64,000 nt of DNA from Toxonevra muliebris (Eukaryota; Arthropoda; Insecta; Diptera; Pallopteridae). This document shows positions 12,391 through 24,899 of this stretch, piece after piece. Position 1 is the first letter of the stretch. Every line of letters begins with the position of its first letter. The notes under the pieces were generated by a model, which was not told where the DNA came from, searched no databases, and saw nothing but the letters and a program-made list of their open reading frames with translations. The stretch spans positions 62,001 to 126,000 of the forward strand of contig CAVNUY010000046.1 of the NCBI GenBank assembly GCA_963691655.1, read 5' to 3'. The translations under genes were made by a program, and so were the position numbers.

Positions 12391-14187
12391 AAAATTGGAA
12401 ATTAAAATTCGGAATTAAAATTCGAAATTAAAGTTCGGAAATTAAAATTCGGAATTAAATTTCGAAATTAAAATTCGAAATTAAAATTCGAAATTAAAAT
12501 TCGAAAGTAAAATTCGAAATTTAAATTCGAAAGTAAAATTCAAAATTAAAATTCGGAATTAAAATTCGGCATTAAAATTCGGAATTAAAATTCGGAATTA
12601 AAATTCGAAATTAAAATTCGAAATTAAAATTCGAAATTAAAATTCGAAATTAAAATTCGAAATTAAAATTCGGAATTAAAATTCGAAATTAAAATTCGGA
12701 ATTAAAATTCGGAATTAAATTCGGAATTAAAATTCGAAATTAAAATTCGAAAATAAAATTCGAAAATAAAATTCGGAATTAAAATTCGGAATTAAAATTC
12801 GGAATTAAAATTCGGAATTAAAATTCGGAATTAAAATTCGAAATTAAAATTCGGAATTAAAATTCGAAATTAAAATTCGAAATTAAAATTCGAAATTAAA
12901 ATTCGAAATTAAAATTCGAAATTAGAATTCGAAATTGAAAGTCGAAATTAAAATTCGAAATTAAAATTCGGAATTAAAATTCGGAATTAAAATTCGGAAT
13001 TAAAATTCGGAATTAAAATTCGAAATTAAAATTCGGAATTAAAATTCGAAATTAAAATTCGGAATTAAAATTCGAAAATAAAATTCGAAATTAAAATTCG
13101 GAATTAAAATTCGAAATTAAAATTCGGAATTAAAATTCGAAAATAAAATTCGAAATTGAAATTCGAAATTAAAATTCGAAATTAAAATTCGGAATTAAAA
13201 TTCGGAATTAAAATTCGGAATTAAAATTCGAAATTAAAATTCGAAATTGAAATTCGGAATTAAAATTCGAAATTAAAATTCGAAATTAAAATTCGGAATT
13301 AAAATTCGAAATTAAAATTCGGAATTAAATTTCGGAATTAAATTCGGAATTAAAATTCGAAATTAAAATTCCGAATTAAAATTCGGAATTAAAATTCGAA
13401 ATTAAAATTCGAAATTGAAATTCGAAATTAAAATTCAAAATTAAAATTCGGAATTAAAATTCGGAATTAAAATTCGGAATTAAAATTCGGAATTAAAATT
13501 CGAAAATAAAATTCGAAAATAAAATTCGGAATTAAAATTCGGAATTAAAATTCGGAATTAAAATTCGGAATTAAAATTCGAAATTAAAATTCGGAATTAA
13601 AATTCGGAATTAAAATTCGAAATTAAAATTCGAAATTAAAATTCGAAATTAGAATTCGAAATTGAAATTCGAAATTAAAATTCGAAATTAAAATTCGGAA
13701 TTAAAATTCGGAATTAAAATTCGGAATTAAAATTCGAAAATAAAATTCGAAAATAAAATTCGGAATTAAAATTCGGAATTAAAATTCGGAATTAAAATTC
13801 GGAATTAAAATTCGAAATTAAAATTCGGAATTAAAATTCGGAATTAAAATTCGGAATTAAAATTCGAAATTAAAATTCGGAATTAAAATTCGGAATTAAA
13901 ATTCGAAATTAAAATTCGGAATTAAAATTCGAAAATAAAATTCGAAATTGAAATTCGAAATTAAAATTCGAAATTAAAATTCGAAATTAAAATTCGGAAT
14001 TAAAATTCGGAATTAAAATTCGGAATTAAAATTCGAAATTAAAATTCGGAATTAAAATTCGGAATTAAAATTCGGAATTAAAATTCGGAATTAAAATTCG
14101 GAATTAAAATTCGGAATTAAAATTCGGAATTAAAATTCGGAATTAAAATTCGGAATTAAAATTCGGAATTAAAATTCGGAATTAAAA
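12391..14187 (+). repeat. Transitional satellite stretch
   Basis: No gene; satellite only. It includes one 14-mer block of the left-edge kind (about 12,437), AAGTTCGG and GAAAGTAAAATTC variants, a single GGCATTAAAATTCGG (about 12,568) and a diverged copy of the AAATTTCGG / AAATTCGG / TTCCGAATT marker block with TTCCG at 13,369. It ends in a run of G-type monomers before 14,200. It looks like a mosaic of pieces found on both sides. Confidence 0.7.
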
Positions 14188-17100
14188 TTCGGAATTAAAA
14201 TTCTAAATTAAAATTCGAAATTGAAATTCGGAATTAAAATTCGAAATTAAAATTCGAAATTAAAATTCGGAATTAAAATTCGAAATTAAAATTCGGAATT
14301 AAATTTCGGAATTAAATTCGGAATTAAAATTCGAAATTAAAATTCCGAATTAAAATTCGGAATTAAAATTCGAAATTAAAATTCGGAATTAAAATTCGAA
14401 AATAAAATTCGAAATTGAAATTCGAAATTAAAATTCGAAATTAAAATTCGGAATTAAAATTCGGAATTAAAATTCGGAATTAAAATTCGGAATTAAAATT
14501 CGAAATTGAAATTCGAAATTAAAATTCGAAATTAAAATTCGAAATTAAAATTCGGAATCAAAATTCGAAATTAAAATTCGGAATTAAAATTCGGAATTAA
14601 AATTCGGAATTAAATTCGGAATTAAAATTCGAAATTAAAATTTGGAATTAAAATTCGAAATTAAAATTCGAAATTAAAATTCGGAATTAAAATTCGAAAT
14701 TAAAATTCGGAATTAAAATTCGGAATTAAAATTCGGAATTAAAATTCGGAATTAAAATTCGAAATTAAAATTCGAAATTAAAATTCGAAATTAAAATTCG
14801 GAATTAAAATTCGGAATTAAAATTCGGATTTAAATTCGGAATTAAAATTCGAAATTAAAATTCGAAATTAAAATTCGGAATTAAAATTCGAAATTAAAAA
14901 TCGAAATTAAAATTCGAAATTAAAATTCGAAATTAAAATTCGAAATTAAAATTCGGAATTAAAATTCGAAATTAAAATTCGGAATTAAAATTCTTAATTA
15001 AAATTCGGAATTAAATTCGGAATTAAAATTCGAAATTAAAATTTGGAATTAAAATTCGAAATTAAAATTCGAAATTAAGATTCGGAATTAAAATTCGAAA
15101 TTAAAATTCGGAATTGAAATTCGAAATTAAAATTCGAAATTAAAATTCGAAATTAAAATTCGAAATTAAAATTCGAAATTAAAATTCGGAATTAAAATTC
15201 GAAATTAAAAATCGAAATTAAAATTCGAAATTAAAATTCGAAATTAAAATTCGAAATTAAAATTCGGAATTAAAATTCGAAATTAAAATTCGGAATTAAA
15301 ATTCGGAATTAAAATTCGGAATTAAAATTCGAAATTAAAATTCGGAATTAAAATTCGGAATTAAAATTCGAAATTAAAATTCGGAATTAAAATTCGAAAA
15401 TAAAATTCGAAATTGAAATTCGAAATTAAAATTCGAAGTTAAAATTCGGAATTAAAATTCGAAATTAAAATTCGAAATTGAAATTCGTAATTAAAATTCG
15501 AAATTAAAATTCGAAATTAAAATTCGAAATTAAAATTCGGAATTAAATTTCGGAATTAAAATTCGGAATTAAAATTCGGAATTAAAATTCGAAATTAAAA
15601 TTCGAAATTGAAATTCGGAATTAAAATTCGAAATTAAAATTCGAAATTAAAATTCGGAATTAAAATTCGGAATAAAAATTCGAAATTAAAATTCGAAAAT
15701 AAAATTCGAAAATAAAATTCGGAATTAAAATTCGGAATTAAAATTCGGAATTAAGATTCGGAATTAAAATTCGAAATTAAAATTCGGAATTAAAATTCGA
15801 AATTAAAATTCGAAATTAAAATTCGAAATTAAAATTCGAAATTAAAATTCGAAATTAGAATTCGAAATTGAAATTCGAAATTAAAATTCGAAATTAAAAT
15901 TCGGAATTAAAATTCGGAATTAAAATTCGGAATTAAAATTCGGAATTAAAATTCGGAATTAAAATTCGGAATTAAAATTCGGAATTAAAATTCGAAATTA
16001 AAATTCGGAATTAAAATTCGAAATTAAAATTCGGAATTAAAATTCGAAAATAAAATTCGAAATTGAAATTCGAAATTAAAATTCGAAATTAAAATTCGGA
16101 ATAAAAATTCGGAATTAAAATTCGGAATTAAAATTCGAAATTAAAATTCGGAATTAAAATTCGGAATTAAAATTCTAAATTAAAATTCGAAATTGAAATT
16201 CGGAATTAAAATTCGAAATTAAAATTCGAAATTAAAATTCGGAATTAAAATTCGAAATTAAAATTCGGAATTAAATTTCGGAATTAAATTCGGAATTAAA
16301 ATTCGAAATTAAAATTCCGAATTAAAATTCGGAATTAAAATTCGAAATTAAAATTCGGAATTAAAATTCGAAAATAAAATTCGAAATTGAAATTCGAAAT
16401 TAAAATTCGAAATTAAAATTCGGAATTAAAATTCGGAATTAAAATTCGGAATTAAAATTCGAAATTGAAATTCGAAATTAAAATTCGAAATTAAAATTCG
16501 AAATTAAAATTCGGAATCAAAATTCGAAATTAAAATTCGGAATTAAAATTCGGAATTAAAATTCGGAATTAAATTCGGAATTAAAATTCTAAATTAAAAT
16601 TTGGAATTAAAATTCGAAATTAAAATTCGAAATTAAAATTCGGAATTAAAATTCGAAATTAAAATTCGGAATTAAAATTCGGAATTAAAATTCGGAATTA
16701 AAATTCGGATTTAAATTCGGAATTAAAATTCGAAATTAAAATTCGAAATTAAAATTCGGAATTAAAATTCGAAATTAAAAATCGAAATTAAAATTCGAAA
16801 TTAAAATTCGAAATTAAAATTCGAAATTAAAATTCGGAATTAAAATTCGAAATTAAAATTCGGAATTAAAATTCTTAATTAAAATTCGGAATTAAATTCG
16901 GAATTAAAATTCGAAATTAAAATTTGGAATTAAAATTCGAAATTAAAATTCGAAATTAAGATTCGGAATTAAAATTCGAAATTAAAATTCGGAATTGAAA
17001 TTCGAAATTAAAATTCGAAATTAAAATTCGAAATTAAAATTCGGAATTAAAATTCGAAATTAAAAATCGAAATTAAAATTCGAAATTAAAATTCGAAATT

Positions 17101-19240
17101 AAAATTCGAAATTAAAATTCGGAATTAAAATTCGAAATTAAAATTCGGAATTAAAATTCGGAATTAAAATTCGGAATTAAAATTCGAAATTAAAATTCGG
17201 AATTAAAATTCGGAATTAAAATTCGAAATTAAAATTCGGAATTAAAATTCGAAAATAAAATTCGAAATTGAAATTCGAAATTAAAATTCGAAGTTAAAAT
17301 TCGGAATTAAAATTCGAAATTAAAATTCGAAATTGAAATTCGTAATTAAAATTCGAAATTAAAATTCGAAATTAAAATTCGAAATTAAAATTCGGAATTA
17401 AAATTCGGAATTAAAATTCGGAATTAAAATTCGGAATTAAAATTCGAAATTAAAATTCGAAATTGAAATTCGGAATTAAAATTCGAAATTAAAATTCGAA
17501 ATTAAAATTCGGAATTAAAATTCGGAATAAAAATTCGAAATTAAAATTCGAAAATAAAATTCGAAAATAAAATTCGGAATTAAAATTCGGAATTAAAATT
17601 CGGAATTAAGATTCGGAATTAAAATTCGAAATTAAAATTCGGAATTAAAATTCGAAATTAAAATTCGAAATTAAAATTCGAAATTAAAATTCGAAATTAA
17701 AATTCGAAATTAGAATTCGAAATTGAAATTCGAAATTAAAATTCGAAATTAAAATTCGGAATTAAAATTCGGAATTAAAATTCGGAATTAAAATTCGGAA
17801 TTAAAATTCGGAATTAAAATTCGGAATTAAAATTCGGAATTAAAATTCGAAATTAAAATTCGGAATTAAAATTCGAAATTAAAATTCGGAATTAAAATTC
17901 GAAAATAAAATTCGAAATTGAAATTCGAAATTAAAATTCGAAATTAAAATTCGGAATAAAAATTCGGAATTAAAATTCGGAATTAAAATTCGAAATTAAA
18001 ATTCGAAATTGAAATTCGGAATTAAAATTCGAAATTAAAATTCGAAATTAAAATTCGGAATTAAATTTCGGAATTAAATTCGGAATTAAAATTCGAAATT
18101 AAAATTCCGAACTAAAATTCGGAATTAAAATTCGAAATTAAAATTCGGAATTAAAATTCGAAAATAAAATTCGAAATTGAAATTCGAAATTAAAATTCAA
18201 AATTAAAATTCGGAATTAAAATTCGGAATTAAAATTCGGAATTAAAATTCGGAATTAAAATTCGAAATTAAAATTCGAAATTAAAATTCGGAATTAAAAT
18301 TCGAAATTAAAATTCGGAATTAAAATTCGGAATTAAAATTCGGAATTAAATTCGGAATTAAAATTCGAAATTAAAATTTGGAATTAAAATTCGAAATTAA
18401 AATTCGAAATTAAAATTCGGAATTAAAATTCGAAATTAAAATTCGGAATTAAAATTCGGAATTAAAATTCGGAATTAAAATTCGAAATTAAAATTCGGAA
18501 TTAAAATTCGAAATTAAAATTCGGAATTAAAATTCGGAATTAAAATTCGGAATTAAATTCGGAATTAAAATTCGAAATTAAAATTTGGAATTAAAATTCG
18601 AAATTAAAATTCGAAATTAAAATTCGGAAATTAAATTCGAAATTAAAATTCGGAATTAAAATTCGGAATTAAAATTCGAAATTAAAATTCGAAATTAAAA
18701 TTCGGAATTAAAATTCGGAATTAAAATTCGGAATTAAAATTCGGAATTAAAATTCGAAATTAAAATTCGAAATTGAAATTCGGAATTAAAATTCGAAATT
18801 AAAATTCGAAATTAAAATTCGGAATTAAAATTCGGAATAAAAATTCGAAATTAAAATTCGAAAATAAAATTCGAAAATAAAATTCGGAATTAAAATTCGG
18901 AATTAAAATTCGGAATTAAGATTCGGAATTAAAATTCGAAATTAAAATTCGGAATTAAAATTCGAAATTAAAATTCGAAATTAAAATTCGAAATTAAAAT
19001 TCGGAATTAAAATTCGAAATTAAAAATCGAAATTAAAATTCGAAATTAAAATTCGAAATTAAAATTCGAAATTAAAATTCGGAATTAAAATTCGAAATTA
19101 AAATTCGGAATTAAAATTCGGAATTAAAATTCGGAATTAAAATTCGAAATTAAAATTCGGAATTAAAATTCGGAATTAAAATTCGAAATTAAAATTCGGA
19201 ATTAAAATTCGAAAATAAAATTCGAAATTGAAATTCAAAA
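14188..19240 (+). repeat. Three tandem copies of a 1.8-2.0-kb higher-order block
   Basis: The marker TTCCGAA lies at 14,343, 16,315 and 18,105 (periods 1,972 and 1,790). Between copies 1 and 2, shared rare variants keep order: TTCTAAATT (14,201 and 16,173), GGAATCAAAATTC (C at 14,559 and 16,518), TTCTTAATTAA (14,991 and 16,872), TTAAGATTCGG (G at 15,079 and 16,960), TTCGTAATT (GTA at 15,487 and 17,342) and GGAATAAAAATTC (15,669 and 17,524). The offset shrinks stepwise from 1,972 to 1,855. Copy 3 is shorter and rearranged: its GGAATAAAAATTC is at 18,834, only 1,310 bp after the copy 2 site, and a piece matching 17,041 onward returns at 19,001. Confidence 0.8.
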
Positions 19241-21479
19241 TTAAAATTCGAAATTGAAATTCGAAATTGAAATTCGAAATTAAAATTCGAAATTAAAATT
19301 CGAAATTAAAATTCGAAATTGAAATTCGGAATTAAATTTCGAAATTAAAATTCGAAATTAAAATTCGAAATTAAATTCGAAATTAAAATTCGAAATTGAA
19401 ATTCGAAATTAAAATTCGGAATTAAAATTCGAAATTAAAATTCGGAATTAAAATTCGAAATTGAAATTCGAAATTAAAATTCGAAATTAAAATTCGGAAT
19501 TAAAATTCGGAATTAAAATTCGGAATTAAAATTTGGAATTAAAATTCGGAATTAAAATTCGGAATTAAAATTCGGAATTAAAATTCGGAATTAAAATTCG
19601 GAATTAAAATTCGAAATTGAAATTCGGAATTAAAATTCGAAATTAAAATTCGGAATTAAAATTCGGAATTAAAATTCGAAATTAAAATTCGAAATTAAAA
19701 TTCGAAATTGAAATTCGAAATTGAAATTCGAAATTAAAATTCGGAATTAAAATTCGAAATTAAAATTCGAAATTAAAATTCGGAATTAAAATTAAAATTC
19801 GGAATTAAAATTCGAAATTGAAATTCGGATTTAAAATTCGAAATTAAAATTCGGAATTAAAATTCGGAATTAAAATTCGAAATTAAAATTCGAAATTAAA
19901 ATTCGAAATTGAAATTCGAAATTGAAATTCGAAATTAAAATTCGGAATTAAAATTCGAAATTAAAATTCGAAATTAAAATTCGGAATTAAAATTCGAAAA
20001 TAAAATTCGAAATTGAAATTCGAAATTAAAATTCGAAATTAAAAATCGGAATTAAAATTTGGAATTAAAATTCGGAATTAAAATTCGGAATTGAAATTCG
20101 AAATTAAAATTCGGAATTAAAATTCGAAATTAAAATTCGGAATTAAAATTCGAAATTAAAATTCGGAACTAAAATTCGAAATTAAAATTCGGAATTAAAA
20201 TTCGAAATTGAAATTCGAAATTAAAATTCGAAATTAAAATTCGAAATTAAAATTCGAAATTAAAATTCGAAATTAAAATTCGGAATTAAAATTCGGAATT
20301 AAAATTCGGAATTAAAATTCGGAATTAAAATTCGGAATTAAAATTCGAAATTGAAATTCGAAATTAAAATTCGAAATTAAAATTCGAAATTAAAATTCGA
20401 AATTGAAATTCGAAATTAAAATTTGGAATTAAAATTCGGAATTAAAATTCGGAATTAAAATTCGGAATTAAAATTCGGAATTAAAATTCGAAATTGAAAT
20501 TCGGAATTAAAATTCGAAATTAAAATTCGGAATTAAAATTCGGAATTAAAATTCGAAATTAAAATTCGAAATTGAAATTCGGAATTAAAATTAGGAATTA
20601 AAATTCGGAATTAAAATTCGGAATTAAAATTCGAAATTAAAATTCGAAATTAAAATTAGGAATTAAAATTCGGAATTAAAATTCGGAATTAAAATTCGAA
20701 ATTAAAATTCGGAATTAAAATTCGGAATTAAAATTCGAAATTGAAATTCGGAATTAAAATTCGAAATTAAAATTCGGAATTAAAATTCGGAATTAAAATT
20801 CGAAATTAAAATTCGAAATTGAAATTCGGAATTAAAATTAGGAATTAAAATTCGGAATTAAAATTCGGAATTAAAATTCGAAATTAAAATTCGAAATTAA
20901 AATTAGGAATTAAAATTCGGAATTAAAATTCGGAATTAAAATTCGAAATTAAAATTCGGAATTAAAATTCGGAATTAAAATTCGGAATTAAAATTCGGAA
21001 TTAAAATTCGAAATTAAAATTCGAAATTAAAATTCCAAATTAAAATTCGAAATTAAAATTCGAAATTAAATTTCGGAATTAAAATTCGAAATTAAAATTC
21101 GAAATTAAAATTCGGAATTAAAATTCGAAATTAAAATTCGGAATTAAAATTCGGAATTAAAATTCGGAATTAATATTCGGAATTAAAATTCGGAATTAAA
21201 ATTCGGAATTAAAATTCGAAATTAAAATTCGAAATTAGAATTCGAAATTGAAATTCGAAATTAAAATTCGAAATTAAAATTCGGAATTAAAATTCGGAAT
21301 TAAAATTCGAAATTAAAATCCGGAATTAAAATTCGGAATTAAAATTCGGAATTAAAATTCGGAATTAAAATTCGAAATTGAAATTCGAAATTAAAATTCG
21401 AAATTAAAATTCGAAATTAAAATTCGAAATTAAAATTCGAAATTAAAATTCGGAATTAAAATTCGAAAATAAAATTCGG
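19241..21479 (+). repeat. Satellite stretch rich in TTG variants
   Basis: No gene; satellite only. GAAATTGAAATTC monomers are dense at 19.2-20.6 kb. One irregular 19-bp unit occurs near 19,780-19,800, where GGAATTAAAATTAAAATTC replaces a normal monomer, a 6-bp partial duplication. 12-mers lacking an A are fewer than in the block to the left. The right part contains a CCGG variant near 21,320 whose upstream context matches the upstream context of the CCGG near 29,979. Confidence 0.7.
20470..20960 (+). repeat. 247-bp (19-monomer) unit, two tandem copies with TTAGG marker
   Basis: The variant TTAGGAATT lies at 20,591 and 20,656, then again at 20,838 and 20,903: both pairs are exactly 247 bp apart (19 monomers). 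The A/G and TTG order between markers is the same in the two copies. It has the same length as the unit at 7.5 kb but different markers. Edges are approximate. Confidence 0.75.
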
Positions 21480-24400
21480 AATTAAAATTCGGAATTAAAA
21501 TTCGAAATTAAAATCCGGAATTAAAATTCGGAATTAAAATTCGGAATTAAAATTCGGAATTAAAATTCGAAATTGAAATTCGAAATTAAAATTCGAAATT
21601 AAAATTCGAAATTAAAATTCGAAATTAAAATTCGAAATTAAAATTCGGAATTAAAATTCGAAAATAAAATTCGAAATTGAAATTCGAAATTAAAATTCGA
21701 AATTAAAATTCGGAATTAAAATTCGGAATTAAAATTCGGAATTAAAATTCGAAATTAAAATTCGAAATTGAAATTCGGAATTAGAATTCGAAATTAAAAT
21801 TCGAAATTAAAATTCGGAATTAAAATTCGAAATTAAAATTCGGAATTAAAATTCGGAATTAAAATTCGAAATTAAAAATCGAAATTAAAATTCGAAATTA
21901 AAATTCGAAATTAAAATTCGAAATTAAAATTTGGAATTAAAATTCGAAATTAAAATTCGAAATTAAAATTCGGAATTAAAATTCGAAATTAAAATTCGGA
22001 ATTAAAATTCGGAATTAAAATTCGAAATTAAAATTCGAAATTGAAATTCGAAATTGAAATTCGAAATTAAAATTCGAAATTAAAATTCGGAAATTAAAAT
22101 TCGGAAATTAAAATTCGGAATTAAAATTCGGAATTAAAATTCGGAATTAAAATTCGGAATTAAAATTCGGAACTAAATTCGGAATTAAAATTCGAAATTA
22201 AAATTCGAAATTAAAATTCGGAATTAAAATTCGAAATTAAAAATCGAAATTAAAATTCGAAATTAAAATTCGAAATTAAAATTCGAAATTAAAATTCGGA
22301 ATTAAAATTCGAAATTAAAATTCGGAATTAAAATTCGGAATTAAAATTCGGAATTAAATTCGGAATTAAAATTCGAAATTAAAATTCCAAATTAAAATTC
22401 CAAATTAAAATTCGAAATTAAAATTCGGAATTAAAATTCGAAATTAAAATTCGGAATTGAAATTCGAAATTAAAATTCGAAATTAAAATTCGGAATTAAA
22501 ATTCGAAATTAAAATTCGAAATTAAAATTCGGAATTAAAATTTGAAATTAAAATTCGAAATTAAAACTCGAAATTAAAATTCGAAATTAAAAATCGAAAT
22601 TAAAATTCGTAATTAAAATTCGAAATTAAAATTCGGAATTAAAATTCGGAATTAAAATTCGGAATTAAAATTCGAAATTAAAATTCGGAATTAAAATTCG
22701 AAAATAAAATTCGAAATTGAAATTCGAAATTAAAATTCGAAATTAAAATTCGGAATTAAAATTCGGAATTAAAATTCGGAATTAAAATTCGGAATTAAAA
22801 TTCGATATTAAAATTCGGAATTAATATTCGAAATTAAAATTCGAAATTAAAATTCGAAATTAAAATTCGAAATTAAAATTCGAAATTAGAATTCGAAATT
22901 GAAATTCGAAATTAAAATTCGAAATTAAAATTCGGAATTAAAATTCGGAATTAAAATTCGGAATTAAAATTCGGAATTGAAATTCGAAATTAAAATTCGA
23001 AATTAAAATTCGGAATTAAAATTCGAAATTAAAATTCGAAATTAAAATTCGGAATTAAAATTTGAAATTAAAATTCGAAATTAAAACTCGAAATTAAAAT
23101 TCGGAATTAAAATTCGGAATTAAAATTCGGAATTAAAATTCGGAATTAAAATTCGATATTAAAATTCGGAATTAATATTCGAAATTAAAATTCGAAATTA
23201 AAATTCGAAATTAAAATTCGAAATTAAAATTCGAAATTAGAATTCGAAATTGAAATTCGAAATTGAAATTCGAAATTAAAATTCGGAATTAAAATTCGGA
23301 ATTAAAATTCGGAATTAAAATTCGGAATTAAAATTCGGAATTAAAATTCGGAATTAAAATTCGGAATTAAAATTCGGAATTAAAATTCGAAATTAAAATT
23401 CGGAATTAAAATTCGAAAATAAAATTCGAAATTGAAATTCGAAATTAAAATTCGAAATTAAAATTCGGAATTAAAATTCGGAATTAAAATTCGAAATTAA
23501 AATTCGGAATTAAAATTCGAAATTAAAATTCGGAATTAAAATTCGGAATTAAAATTCGAAATTAAAAATCGAAATTAAAATTCGAAATTAAAATTCGAAA
23601 TTAAAATTCGAAATTAAAATTTGGAATTAAAATTCGAAATTAAAATTCGAAATTAAAATTCGGAATTAAAATTCGAAATTAAAATTCGGAATTAAAATTC
23701 GGAATTAAAATTCGAAATTAAAATTCGAAATTAAAATTCGAAATTAAAATTCGGAATTAAAATTCGGAATTAAAATTCGGAATTAAATTCGGAATTAAAA
23801 TTCGAAATTAAAATTCGAAATTAAAATTCGGAATTGAAATTCGAAATTAAAATTCGAAATTAAAATTCGAAATTAAAATTCGGAATTAAAATTCGGAATT
23901 AAAATTCGGAATTAAAATTCGATATTAAAATTCGGAATTAAAATTCGAAATTAAAATTCGAAATTAAAATTCGAAATTAAAATTCGAAATTAAAATTCGA
24001 AATTAGAAATCGAAATTGAAATTCGAAATTAAAATTCGAAATTAAAATTCGGAATTAAAATTCGGAATTAAAATTCGGAATTAAAATTCGGAATTAAAAT
24101 TCGGAATTAAAATTCGGAATTAAAATTCGGAATTAAAATTCGGAATTAAAATTCGAAATTAAAATTCGGAATTAAAATTCGAAAATAAAATTCGAAATTG
24201 AAATTCGAAATTAAAATTCGAAATTAAAATTCGGAATTAAAATTCGGAATTAAAATTCGGAATTAAAATTCGAAATTAAAATTCGAAATTGAAATTCGGA
24301 ATTAAAATTCGAAATTAAAATTCGAAATTAAAATTCGGAATTAAAATTCGAAATTAAAATTCGGAATTAAAATTCGGAATTAAATTCGGAATTAAAATTC

Positions 24401-24899
24401 GAAATTAAAATTCGGAATTAAAATTCGGAATTAAAATTCGAAATTAAAATTCGGAATTAAAATTCGAAAATAAAATTCGAAATTGAAATTCGAAATTAAA
24501 ATTCGAAATTAAAATTCGGAATTAAAATTCGGAATTAAAATTCGGAATTAAATTTCGGAATTAAAATTCGGAATTAAAATTCGGAATTAAAATTCGAAAT
24601 TAAAATTCGAAATTAAAATTCGAAATTAAAATTCGGAGTTAAAAGTCGAAATTAAAATTCGGAATTAAAATTCGGAATTAAAATTCGAAATTAAAATTCG
24701 GAATTAAAATTCGGAATTAAAATTCGGAATTAAAATTCGGAATTAAAATTTGAAATTAAAATTCGAAATTAAAATTCGGAATTAAAATTCGGAATTAAAA
24801 TTCGGAATTAAAATTCGGAATTAAAATTCGGAATTAAAATTCGGAATTAAAATTCGAAATTAAAATTCGAAATTAAAATTCGAAATTAAAATTCGAAAT
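21480..24899 (+). repeat. 3.4-kb dispersed segmental duplication, copy 1
   Basis: Matches 29,944-33,493 at an offset that steps from 8,464 (CCGG 21,515 with 29,979; TTAGAATTCG 21,781 with 30,245; GATATT 22,804 with 31,268) to 8,633 (GATATT 23,155 with 31,788), 8,620 (TTAGAAATCG 24,001 with 32,621) and 8,594 (GGAGTTAAAAGTCG 24,637 with 33,231; TTTGAAATT 24,749 with 33,343). All steps are whole monomers; the largest (169 bp) is 13 monomers. The left limit is where GAAAATAAAATTC precedes the G-G-A-CCGG series in this copy only; the right limit is a TTG variant at about 24,900 missing from copy 2. Confidence 0.85.

Noticed and set aside
14991..16885. PacI-like TTAATTAA sites near 14,994 and 16,875 as meaningful elements
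   Set aside because: They come from one variant monomer (TTCTTAATTAA) copied with the 1.9-kb block.
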